From: a virus
IMG/VR virus record: IMGVR_UViG_3300020027_000001
Coordinates: 1 to 47,936 of that record
Reading direction: 5' to 3' (one strand)
DNA: 47,936 bases
Shown: positions 13,353-21,700 of the stretch, one piece after another
Layout of the letters: each line of letters starts with the position of its first letter
How positions within the stretch are numbered: the first letter of the stretch is position 1
Notes under the pieces: generated by a model
Told to the model about the DNA's origin: nothing
Databases searched by the model: none
What the model saw: the letters and a program-made list of their open reading frames with translations, nothing else
Position numbers and translations under genes: made by a program

Positions 13353-14888
13353 ATGCCAGACGTTAAGATGCTTGAATACAGTGCGCTTGATAGTGCGTGT
13401 ACCTTTGAAATCCATGATGGCTTCTGGCCAGACCTGGGGGATGAATTCACTCCGGCCGTCGATATGACTATGGCGATTCTTCCTGTCTTAATGTTCATGC
13501 AGACGAGGGGAGTGAGCGTTAGTCGGGACTTGCTGGAGGAGACAAAGAAAGACGTAATCCAAGCAACGAAAGAAAAGCAAGCTGAGCTAGAGATTCTCTG
13601 TGGGAGGCCGCTTAATGTTAACAGCACCAAGGATTGCCAAACATACTTTTACGATGAACTCGGAATTCCCCCATATAAGAATCAGGGTAGAATCACCTGC
13701 GATGATATGGCACTTCAGCGACTCGTTCGTGGAACTGCGACTCGCCCAGGACTGCGACAGGCTAAGCTTGTGCAGGATATTAGAGGCTTGCAAAAACTCT
13801 ACGGAACTTATCTCAATATTGAGTTCGACGCCGATGGACGTATGCGAGGGAGCTACAATCCTAGGGGTACAAAGTTTGGCCGTTTATCCTCAAGCAAGAC
13901 GATCTTCGGTACGGGAACGAACTTTCAAAATCTTCCTCAAGATTTTAAGAAGTTCCTGGTGGCAGACCATGGGTATTGCTTTCTGGAAGTCGATAAGCGG
14001 CAGGCTGAGTGGGTAGTTGTTGCTTACGCTTCTGGGGATGCTAACATGATTTCCGCCGTAGAGGAAGGAAAAGATGTTCACGTACACACTGCCGAACTTA
14101 TGTTCCATGCGTCAGCAGAAGTTATTAAGTACGAACACAAACTTGTCGGACATTTTACCGACTCCGATACCATTAGAACGCTTCGACTTAACGACGAGTT
14201 TGTATCTCAAGGTATGGTGGGATCACAATGGCCTCGTACAATGTCACTTCGTCAATGTGGCAAGAAGTCGAATCATGGTCTAAATTACGATGAAGGCTAT
14301 AAAGGCTTCGCAATGATTAATGAGATTGACGAGAAGGAAGCAAACCGTATCGTTAATATGTACCACACTATTTATCCGGGAATCAGGATTTGGTATGAGT
14401 CTATTAAAAGGAGTCTCCAGAAGGATCGTACACTTACTAATTGCTTTGGCAGAACGGTTCGGTTTCTAGACGCGTGGGATCGAGACCTTTGGCGTGCTGC
14501 CTACAGCATGATTCCACAAGCAACTGTTGTGGATTCTCTTAACAGCGGAATGGTAAAAATCTACAATGATAATGAGCTCTGTGGAACTGGAGGTTACAAT
14601 ATGGACGTGCTTGCACAAGTGCATGACTCCATCCTCCTTCAGGTTCCCATCACGTTCTTGGCAAAGTTCTATGACAGCATCACAGATAAGATCACCGACT
14701 ATACAAGCCCTATGCTCTCCTACAATGGACGTGATTTCAAGATTGCTTCTGATTATAAAGTGGGGCTGAACTGGGGAGGCTACAACAAAGACAAGAATCC
14801 CAATGGCATGGTTGAAGTAAACAACCATGAAGAATTTATGGCACAGTTAGCCGAATGGGAAAAACTTAATGGCACGGCAACTTGTTAA
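13353..14888 (+). CDS. DNA polymerase fragment 2: Exo III motif plus family A polymerase domain
   Basis: 511 aa. The first residues carry the missing Exo III motif (LEYSALDSA, Tyr9 and Asp13). Then come polymerase motifs: A (EVDKRQAEWVVVAYASGD, about residue 212), B (CGKKSNHGLNYDEGYKGF, about 302-319) and C (AQVHDS, about 420-425). This is the replicative family A polymerase of the phage. Together with the 12137 product it rebuilds one exonuclease-polymerase, so the halves must associate without covalent linkage or the split is recent. Start ATG has only a modest upstream site (GTGAGGA). Confidence 0.9.
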   Translation: MPDVKMLEYSALDSACTFEIHDGFWPDLGDEFTPAVDMTMAILPVLMFMQTRGVSVSRDLLEETKKDVIQATKEKQAELEILCGRPLNVNSTKDCQTYFYDELGIPPYKNQGRITCDDMALQRLVRGTATRPGLRQAKLVQDIRGLQKLYGTYLNIEFDADGRMRGSYNPRGTKFGRLSSSKTIFGTGTNFQNLPQDFKKFLVADHGYCFLEVDKRQAEWVVVAYASGDANMISAVEEGKDVHVHTAELMFHASAEVIKYEHKLVGHFTDSDTIRTLRLNDEFVSQGMVGSQWPRTMSLRQCGKKSNHGLNYDEGYKGFAMINEIDEKEANRIVNMYHTIYPGIRIWYESIKRSLQKDRTLTNCFGRTVRFLDAWDRDLWRAAYSMIPQATVVDSLNSGMVKIYNDNELCGTGGYNMDVLAQVHDSILLQVPITFLAKFYDSITDKITDYTSPMLSYNGRDFKIASDYKVGLNWGGYNKDKNPNGMVEVNNHEEFMAQLAEWEKLNGTATC

Positions 14889-16080
14889 CTGGATAGACTC
14901 GTATCTCCAGTATACAGATAGTACCGAAAGCCCCTTAAGTTATCACAAGTGGTCGGCACTGTCAGTAATTGCTGGAGCCTTGCAAAGGCGAGTTTATCTT
15001 AAGTGGGGATTAGGGCAGGTGATTTATCCAAACCTGTACACAGTACTAATCGGACCATCAGGGAGGACACGTAAGGGTGTAGCTATTGGTATCGCCAAGG
15101 AGTTCTTAAAAAACGTTCCTGGAATTTCAGTAGCTCCGGAATCATCGTCAGGTAGACAGGCAATGATTCTTGCGATGAAGCGGGCGTTTAATAGCTTTAA
15201 TGATCCGACAGATGGAGTGATGAAGTTTCACTGCGCACTGACAGCATTTTCAGAAGAACTCAGTGTGTTCCTCGGACAGGGCGACATTGCGTACTTGTCT
15301 AACCTGACGGACTGGTATGATAGTAAAGATGATTGGGAGTACGAGACAGTCGGCCGTGGTAAGGACTCACTTCAAGGTTTGTGTTTGAATCTGCTGGGGG
15401 GTACGGCTCCAGATTGGATTCAAAGTATGATTCCACAAGAAGCATTGGGCGGAGGATTCACTTCCCGAATCATCTTCATCGTGGAGGAAAAGAAAAGAAA
15501 GATTGTTCCTAAGCACACAGTCACCGAAGAGGAAATGGAACTTGGACGAGCCCTTGCTAACGACCTTGAAAGAGTTGCGCTGCTTACAGGAGAAGTTAAG
15601 TTCACTCCTGTTGCAGAGGAGTTATATATTAGCTGGTACATTTCCCATGACGAAGCACTGTCCAACAACCGTCCTCCAATTGACGATCCGAGATTCACAG
15701 GTTACTGCGAGCGTAGAGCTACGCACATTCGCAAACTTATGCTCATATGCAGTGCGGCGAGAGGCGATGATCTTATCATTACAGAAGAAGATTTCCACAA
15801 AGCAAAAGGATTCTTGGAAGAAGCAGAGTTAAACATGCCGAAGACCTTTGGTGGTCTTGGTAAGTCTCGGTATAGTGATGCTACGGAAGTCATTAAGAAC
15901 TACATACAAGCGATGGGAATGACAAGCAGACAAGCATTGATGACTAAGTTCTACCGAGACGTTGATCCGATTACTATGAGTACAGTGGAGCAGACGTTGA
16001 GAGATGCGAGGTTGATTAAGGTGGACATAATGCCCGAGAATGGGGATAAGATTTATAAATGGATAGGAGGAGATTCGTGA
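14869..16080 (+). CDS. DUF3987-like primase/helicase-type ATPase, 403 aa
   Basis: Starts inside the end of the polymerase gene (20-base overlap). N-terminal segment SPLSYHKWSALSVIAGALQRRVYLK, P-loop variant IGPSGRTRKGVAIG, and FSEELSVFLGQGD with TDWYDSKDDW fit the DUF3987 family of phage replicative helicase/primase-like proteins. C-terminal helices with a winged-helix-like end (SRQALMTKFYRDVDPITMSTVEQTLRDARLIKV) may bind DNA. With the polymerase it likely forms the phage replisome; whether it primes or unwinds cannot be told here. Confidence 0.82.
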   Translation: MARQLVNWIDSYLQYTDSTESPLSYHKWSALSVIAGALQRRVYLKWGLGQVIYPNLYTVLIGPSGRTRKGVAIGIAKEFLKNVPGISVAPESSSGRQAMILAMKRAFNSFNDPTDGVMKFHCALTAFSEELSVFLGQGDIAYLSNLTDWYDSKDDWEYETVGRGKDSLQGLCLNLLGGTAPDWIQSMIPQEALGGGFTSRIIFIVEEKKRKIVPKHTVTEEEMELGRALANDLERVALLTGEVKFTPVAEELYISWYISHDEALSNNRPPIDDPRFTGYCERRATHIRKLMLICSAARGDDLIITEEDFHKAKGFLEEAELNMPKTFGGLGKSRYSDATEVIKNYIQAMGMTSRQALMTKFYRDVDPITMSTVEQTLRDARLIKVDIMPENGDKIYKWIGGDS

Positions 16081-16250
16081 AGTTTCTTATAGTAACATCA
16101 TTTATTGAAGGTGAGCAATTTTTGATTAACATAGACCAGATTGTAAAGATATACCCATATGAATCTGGCACTAGAATTCAACTTACTGAAGGGCTAAATT
16201 TAGTAAAGGAGTCATACAGTGAATTAAAAGCAGCTATATTTTCTTTATAA
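16077..16250 (+). CDS. Small FlbD-like hypothetical protein, 57 aa
   Basis: GTG at 16077 overlaps the previous TGA and is preceded by ATAGGAGGAG, a strong site. The product is a short beta-rich protein (KFLIVTSFIEGEQFLINIDQIVKIYPY...TRIQLTEGLNLVKESYSELKAAI). The pattern I-D-x-I-x-x-I followed by a final helix recalls FlbD-like or LytTR-like small folds, but the match is only by eye. Confidence 0.65.
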   Translation: MKFLIVTSFIEGEQFLINIDQIVKIYPYESGTRIQLTEGLNLVKESYSELKAAIFSL

Positions 16251-16254
16251 CTAC

Positions 16255-16271
16255 TGTTCAAATTTTGAACA
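16255..16271. repeat. 17-bp palindrome, copy 3
   Basis: Perfect copy with central T, in the gap between the stop at 16250 and the ATG at 16286, immediately before the ribosome-binding site CAGGGAGAG. Confidence 0.9.
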
Positions 16272-16285
16272 CCAGGGAGAGCGCA

Positions 16286-16471
16286 ATGACTAGTGGAGAG
16301 AATGTTCTTTGGATTGTTAGAAAAACGTTTTTTCGGAATGGCGCAACTGCGGGAACTTATATATTTAGAACCAGATTTGCTGCAAGTACGTTTACTAAGA
16401 CAAAAAATAAGAAGGCTGTTAAATATTTCTATTCAGCCCCTGATCGCGCAACCTGGGGACCGGAACAATGA
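16286..16471 (+). CDS. Small basic hypothetical protein, 61 aa
   Basis: The frame is open from a TTG in the palindrome (16265), but the ATG at 16286 follows CAGGGAGAG and is the natural start. Basic, beta-like protein (NVLWIVRKTFFRNGATAGTYIFRT, then TKTKNKKAVKYFYS). No family recognised. ATGA-type overlap with the next small gene at 16468. Confidence 0.65.
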   Translation: MTSGENVLWIVRKTFFRNGATAGTYIFRTRFAASTFTKTKNKKAVKYFYSAPDRATWGPEQ

Positions 16472-16632
16472 AGTGCTTTATCTTTCGACTCGGTAGTAGT
16501 GTGTCTGATGGAGACAGGCTTGGTGTTATTGTCTGCCTTCAAACATTCCTTCACTGTTGTAAAGCCGGAGTTGTTTGGCCGGGTGAGCGTCGAGTAACCT
16601 ACCATGATGAACGAACGTTGAGGTTAGCATGA
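16468..16632 (+). CDS. Small hypothetical protein, 54 aa
   Basis: Starts within the end of the previous gene and ends overlapping the next ATG (16629-16632). Sequence opens KCFIFRLGSSVSDGDRLGVIVCLQTFLHCCKAG and ends in a basic tail. Four Cys residues are present but not in a standard zinc spacing. Function unknown. Identified by the double overlap rather than by length. Confidence 0.6.
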   Translation: MKCFIFRLGSSVSDGDRLGVIVCLQTFLHCCKAGVVWPGERRVTYHDERTLRLA

Positions 16633-17066
16633 CTACTATTGCGTGGGATGGAACTTTTTTATGTGCTGACAGGATGGCCAGTCAGGAAGGTATGTTTCGC
16701 AGTGTACAAAAGATATTTAAGATTAAGGATAATTTATACCTGGCCGCGGCAGGCTGTCATCAGGACACACTGTTAGCAGTCAAGTACCTAACTGACGGTG
16801 GCGATCTCCCGACCTTAAGCTCCGAGCACTTTGTTGGAATTATTGTCAGGGATGGAAGGGCATATCGTGTAGAAGAGAAGTTAATGGAGTCAGAAATTCT
16901 TGAGCCATTCTACGCGCTTGGAGAAGGTCGAGACTACGCAACGGCTGCAATGGCTTTGGGTAAAACTGCATACGATGGAGTAGAACTGGCAGCTAAGTAT
17001 TGTTTATATACAGGGCTTGGTATTGATAAGGTCTTTCCTGGGGGAGACGATGACATTCCCTTCTGA
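16629..17066 (+). CDS. Proteasome/HslV-like Ntn hydrolase, 145 aa
   Basis: Opens MTTIAWDGTFLCADRMAS, matching the start of HslV and proteasome beta subunits, where removal of Met exposes a catalytic Thr. LYLAAAGCHQDTLLAVKYL and the closing YALGEGRDYATAAMALG are also family features. About 145 aa is shorter than HslV (about 175). No unfoldase partner is encoded nearby. It might form a peptidase, use a host ATPase or be a non-proteolytic relative. Last gene of the + strand block, followed by a convergent terminator. Confidence 0.78.
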   Translation: MTTIAWDGTFLCADRMASQEGMFRSVQKIFKIKDNLYLAAAGCHQDTLLAVKYLTDGGDLPTLSSEHFVGIIVRDGRAYRVEEKLMESEILEPFYALGEGRDYATAAMALGKTAYDGVELAAKYCLYTGLGIDKVFPGGDDDIPF

Positions 17067-17071
17067 TAGCC

Positions 17072-17099
17072 AAAAAGAAAACCCCTCTTTCGAGGGGTT
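17072..17099 (-). terminator. Convergent intrinsic terminator
   Basis: AACCCCTC (17080-17087) pairs with GAGGGGTT (17092-17099) around TTTC. On the - strand it is followed by a T-rich run (complement of 17072-17079), making a strong terminator for the late/lysis transcript. On the + strand the tail is weaker (GTCTG) but the hairpin may also end the early block. Confidence 0.88.
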
Positions 17100-17122
17100 G
17101 TCTGAAGAAGATCAATGGGAAA

Positions 17123-17659
17123 TTATCTTTGCTTCTGCAATTCTTTTGCTGCAATATCAGCCAACCTTTTATACTCCAGCCACAGGTCCCACAAAGTTTG
17201 ATACGCTGCACTAGAAGTCAAGCAGGTGGTATTGTTTCTGAAGATGGTAACGGAAGCTTGTCGAAGTGGAATTGGTTGGGATTCAATTCCGACGGGGGAC
17301 TCGGGAAGGGGTTCACCTGACACTGAGGAATCGTAGAGCAACCTGAAACCGCCAGGCAGATCGCAAGACTCAGCGGGGATATACTCAGGGATTCTCTTGA
17401 TAATCGTATCGCCCTTTTCATGAATGATCCTCGCCGTTCCCTTAAAGTGTGTGACGAACTTAACAGTTGCGACTGATTGATTCTTCTTTAATTCATTGAC
17501 AACGGCTGTACCTCTGGCGATCGACGCTTCCCATTCAGTACGAACGTTCTTCTGTCCAGCACGATAACAGAAAAAACAGACTAACAAAAATACCCCTGTC
17601 AGCCACAACTGCCAGGGGATTTTTTTCAGCCAGCCTATTAGTAGAACAAGCCAGGTCAC
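17123..17659 (-). CDS. Rz: i-spanin (Rz-like), 178 aa
   Basis: One N-terminal transmembrane helix (about residues 15-33, LWLTGVFLLVCFFCYRAG), then a long periplasmic region with helical segments at the start (EWEASIARGTAVVNELKKN) and end (LWDLWLEYKRLADIAAKEL). This is the layout of Rz inner-membrane spanins. An outer-membrane spanin gene lies wholly inside it in another frame, the classical Rz/Rz1 nested arrangement, so the identification is firm despite low sequence recognition. It fuses the two membranes in the last step of lysis of a Gram-negative host. Confidence 0.85.
   Translation of the reverse strand: MTWLVLLIGWLKKIPWQLWLTGVFLLVCFFCYRAGQKNVRTEWEASIARGTAVVNELKKNQSVATVKFVTHFKGTARIIHEKGDTIIKRIPEYIPAESCDLPGGFRLLYDSSVSGEPLPESPVGIESQPIPLRQASVTIFRNNTTCLTSSAAYQTLWDLWLEYKRLADIAAKELQKQR
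17218..17421 (-). CDS. Rz1: o-spanin (Rz1-like lipoprotein), nested in Rz, 67 aa
   Basis: Lies within the Rz gene in a different frame. A signal peptide (SISPLSLAICLAVSGC) ends in a lipobox with Cys at about residue 28; the mature part is short and Pro-rich (NPFPSPPSELNPN, LPLPSSETIPPA), as in Rz1. It would be anchored in the outer membrane and contact Rz across the periplasm. Confidence 0.85.
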   Translation of the reverse strand: MKRAIRLSRESLSISPLSLAICLAVSGCSTIPQCQVNPFPSPPSELNPNQFHFDKLPLPSSETIPPA

Positions 17660-17919
17660 GATCCACCAGTGGTTGTATTCGGCTGCTTAACAACCCTAGC
17701 CACTGCACCTGCCGACGCGGTGAATAGTGTTCCCAATGCAAGGAAAGCCTTAACTCCATCACTGATAGCTGGCATCCAGTCTTCTGGCAGAAGTACATAA
17801 GCAGCACTGACAGAACTAAAGACCGCCGTAGCAATCATAAAGCGCATACTCCACCATTTCTTCCACTCGAAGGCATTCCAAACTAATTTACTTTTAACCG
17901 CATCTTTCATCGTATCCAT
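17656..17919 (-). CDS. Putative holin, 87 aa
   Basis: Overlaps the start of the i-spanin gene by four bases. Two hydrophobic segments, about residues 25-43 (MRFMIATAVFSSVSAAYVLL) and 54-74 (VKAFLALGTLFTASAGAVARVV), with a basic Trp-rich N-terminus. The W-S-x-R-x-M/L start of helix 1 resembles DUF7940-type holins (recalled). Position between endolysin and spanin supports a holin role. Confidence 0.8.
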   Translation of the reverse strand: MDTMKDAVKSKLVWNAFEWKKWWSMRFMIATAVFSSVSAAYVLLPEDWMPAISDGVKAFLALGTLFTASAGAVARVVKQPNTTTGGS

Positions 17920-17928
17920 TACCTACCC

Positions 17929-18492
17929 CTAGTTGAGATACTTCTTATACGCAGCCGCGAGCTTAGTATCGTACTTGTTTTCCTTATACGCGGAACCGTT
18001 ATAGCCTTCTGCGAACTTAGCCCAATTCAGATTACGAAGATGTCTATCAAGACGCTGACTCTTAACGAAGCCTATGAAGGCTTTCAACTGCTCACCTTCC
18101 GAACGATACATAGCGTTGATAAAAGCCTGCAAACTGGAGTAACCACAGAGCCTCCAGTTAAATCCCATTATCTGGAATAAACCCCAGCTTGCGGATTTGA
18201 GCGCTGCGTCACGATTGAGGGCTGATGCATTAACAAGTCTAACGTGTTCAGCGACACCCCCCTTATAAAGACGCTTGTTCCATCGGCTAGAGCTGATCGT
18301 GGGATGACTCCTGTCATATTGACCGTTGGTGAATTCCGAAAACTTGTGCGCCTCAAAGAGGATTGCTGGCTGTCCATCTGGAAGAAACCCCTTTCCGTTA
18401 GATTCAACTTCTTTAACTGCTTTAACTACAGCGACGGTACAGCCTATGGAATCGGCCGCTTCCTTAAAATCCGTATCAGTAAGTGCCTTCAT
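17929..18492 (-). CDS. Endolysin, N-acetylmuramidase (DUF3380-like), 187 aa
   Basis: The core VKAVKEVESNGKGFLPDGQPAILFEAHKF with its Glu is the signature of the DUF3380 N-acetylmuramidase family; SWGLFQIMGFNW and LKAFIGFVKS follow as in that family. No N-terminal peptidoglycan-binding domain or signal peptide is present, so holin-dependent release is expected. Followed closely by holin and spanins, giving the complete lysis cassette. Confidence 0.9.
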   Translation of the reverse strand: MKALTDTDFKEAADSIGCTVAVVKAVKEVESNGKGFLPDGQPAILFEAHKFSEFTNGQYDRSHPTISSSRWNKRLYKGGVAEHVRLVNASALNRDAALKSASWGLFQIMGFNWRLCGYSSLQAFINAMYRSEGEQLKAFIGFVKSQRLDRHLRNLNWAKFAEGYNGSAYKENKYDTKLAAAYKKYLN

Positions 18493-18788
18493 GGTTCAAC
18501 CGGTCCCAGACTGCCCTGGCTGACCGGCGGTTCATATGGTGGGAAATCCGGCACCCCGGATGCAGCAAACACGTCAGCGGGCATTGGTTGCGTCCATGGG
18601 GGTGTCTGGGAGTCCGGAACACCCCTGGCAAAGTCCTGCGGTTGGCGGGACTCCCAGTGGGGTGGACAGACGTAGTAACCCTGCCAATGTCTTTTCATCT
18701 CACTTGCTTTAAACTTACGACCACACTCAAAGCAGACTGTATTCCAGTCGCCGTGAGCATAGTAATCAGCATGACCTTTATCAGTCAT
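18489..18788 (-). CDS. Conserved small zinc-ribbon phage protein, 99 aa
   Basis: Contains GDWNTVCFECGRKFKASEMKRHWQG and YYVCPPHWESRQPQDF: two Cys pairs forming a ribbon, followed by a Pro-rich tail. This is a widespread short phage protein found near virion or lysis genes, of unknown function. It overlaps the endolysin start by four bases and the end of the giant ejection protein by eight, so it links late structural and lysis genes. Confidence 0.78.
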   Translation of the reverse strand: MTDKGHADYYAHGDWNTVCFECGRKFKASEMKRHWQGYYVCPPHWESRQPQDFARGVPDSQTPPWTQPMPADVFAASGVPDFPPYEPPVSQGSLGPVEP

Positions 18789-21700
18789 CTTGTGTCTCCT
18801 GTTTCAAGGCTTGTTCCTTTTTGATCTGCTCAACAAGGTATGGGCCAATGAATGGAAGGTAACGAATGGACTTAGGATCGCCTCTCAGCATTTCGTCAAA
18901 TATCTTATATGGTGGAACGAATTGAGAGGCGATAGCTCCAATGGGTTCTGCCTTCTTAGTGCGTGCCATCTTGTCGCCGCCCTCTCTAAGTGCTGCGGCT
19001 TCTTCCTTCGTCACACCAGCAAACTTATCCTTCACGTACTCAGAGTATCCAAAGGTCTTAAACATATTCAAAGGAATGTCGGACCACTGGAAATCAACGT
19101 CTCGACCACGCATCCAGTCCTTGACCATCTGAGTACCAGCACCGGATAGTCCCATGACTACTCCAGCCTCGACCAAGTTCTTCAGACCTTTCGCTACGTT
19201 ACCTTTCTTAATCTCGTTGTAAGAATCTCTACGAAGTAAATCCATCTGCTTCATCATAAAGGACTTAAGCCAGAGATATGACCGTGCGTTGGGATGCTTG
19301 AGATATGTCATCGGCATCTCAATGCGGGAAATGGGCTGCGTTCGGGACAACTCCATAAAGGCGTAGTCTCTTGTAAGGTCAGTGATCTTACCTGATTTAA
19401 GTTCGGAGATTAGCTTAGGGAACTCATCGCCGAACGCAGCTTGATATTTGTCAGCTATTTTCTGTATACCTTTTGTGTTCTCACCTTCAGCACCTTTCAC
19501 AAGACGTTGGGCACGGATAACTGCTGCGTTAAGCGCAGTGTTCTTGCCAAACTTATCCACACCCGCAAACAAGCTGGTTTTGAATACCTTATTAACCCAG
19601 CGAGTTGTACGAAGTTCATTTGCAAATTCTTCTGAGATATGATCTGACAGACCAAAGTCTCTCATATCCAGATGCTTACGTCCAGTCACCTGACGGATAA
19701 CCGATTGCAAGGTTGATCGCAAGTCTTGAGTATACACCTGGAGACCCACGTCCGCAAGCTGTGTGCCGGCTGACCAGAAGTTACCAAGTAAACCTATGTT
19801 ACCAATGTTCTTAACGTTGCGGATGAAATCAGCTTCACCAATCTCACCAGGGCCAAATCGAGCTTTTAGAATGTCTGAGACTTCCTTAGCATCTGGTTGG
19901 GATAGTTTGCCAGATTTAATCTCCTCCGCCATAAGATTCTGTACGCTGCGATCCACGTCCAGGAACTCATGGTCACCCTTCTTCATGTTCTTAGCATACT
20001 CTCCGAAGAATCGAGCACGCTCAATATCGGAGACAGCAGATCGAATATAGGTATGCAGAGACTCAGCCGGGCCATAGTAATACTTCAATAGCTCCGGCGT
20101 GATCTCCTCAATACCACGATCCTTAGACCAGCCCGGCTGAGTGGAACGCTTGTCAGCGAAGAGTATCTTATTAATGATAGCAGCTTCTTCAAGATTACTG
20201 ATAGGCCGTCCATTCTGCCGGAGGGATTCTACATTAGCGTCCTGCAGGGCTTGCTGGATATTGTTAGAGTCTTCCTTCCCGATAGCCTTAAACAAACCTT
20301 CCTTATCCTTCACAACTCGCGGGAAGTATTCAAAGTTGCCACGCTTAAACCGCTTCAATCCAACCAGCTTATCTCCAAGGGAATCAAGGGCACTACGAAC
20401 ATTCTTGTATCCGTTGGATAGTTTGGAATCTCCAACAGCCTCCAACACCTTCTGAATGACAGTAGGTTCACCAGTCAACAGTGCACGATTAACAACGTCC
20501 TGTGTTGCCTTATTCTTCTTATTCAAGGCAACAAGAAACTCACCAGTCTTAGCGATATTGGCGTGCGTCTCAGCAAGTGTACGCCTCTCAGCCGTCATGA
20601 TCTTCTTAAAGACCGCCGGAGACTTATTCAAGATGCGAGTACTTGAAGCACCAAGCAGACTGTCAAAACCCCTAACAAGATTCCTACCGCCTCCAGATAA
20701 TCCAAGTGCAACCAACGCTCCAGCTGCTGCTCCAATTCTCTTATCTTCATCTGCAAAGTATGCACCGGCCGCTGCTCCTATTCCACCAATGGCCGCGACT
20801 TTGCCAGCCTTGGATATAAGTTCAGAATCAACGAAACCTTCCTGACCCTTGATCTTAGGCGCATCCGCACCATAACGCTTGCGCAAGGTTTCTTGCACGG
20901 CGTTACGACCTTGAAACAAACGACTCTTAACGGTTCCGATAGGTACATTAAGTTGAGTTGCGATCTCAGCTTCAGTGAAGCCCTCCATCTCCTTCAGCAT
21001 GACAACTTGTCGTTGCGCTTCCGGGAGTTTATCCAGAGCTTCCTGAATGTTCTTCTGAACTTCATTAGCGATTGCAATATTCTCAGGAGTATCAGCACCA
21101 GTAGGATTCTTTTCCTCGACCTTCGAGGCAAGCTCTCCAACTTCTGCCATATCGTTGTCTACAGTTTTACTGAGAGTGCCGCTGGTATCAGGGCGACGAA
21201 GCCCCTTACGCGCAGCCATGTTCAGTTCGTTCTCACCAATCTTATACAGCCAGGTATAGAACTGACTATTTCCTTCAAAGCTATCTAAGTTTCGGAAGGC
21301 TTGAAGGAACGTATTCTGCGCAATATCATCAACGTCTACAGCCGCACGACGATGTGCAGACCCCATACCTTGCCGGAGATTACGCTTGAGTCGTCCGTAG
21401 TATTGATCAAACAGCTGTGAATATGCACTCTGTTCTCCAGCCTTCGCACGACGGATAATGTCAACTTCATTAGGTAGCTGAGACTCCTTAAGCACAAGCC
21501 CAGGAATGCCACCATCAAGAGAGACAGCACCAGACTGACGCATCCGGTCAAGCACCCTGCCACCAGCAGGAAGTAGTAAACCAGCCAGTCCTCCAAGGAG
21601 ACCTCCTTCGGCTTTTAGTTCTTCTGGAGCGAGTGCGAAACCTGCAGCAGCGCCGCCAGCTGCTATGCCTCCACGCAGAAGAAGTTCCTGGTCAACATCA

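Noticed and set aside
13145-13370. Intron or intein in the polymerase
   Set aside because: The insert is about 190 bp with its own start and stop; no intein motifs and too short for a usual group I intron, so a split gene is preferred.
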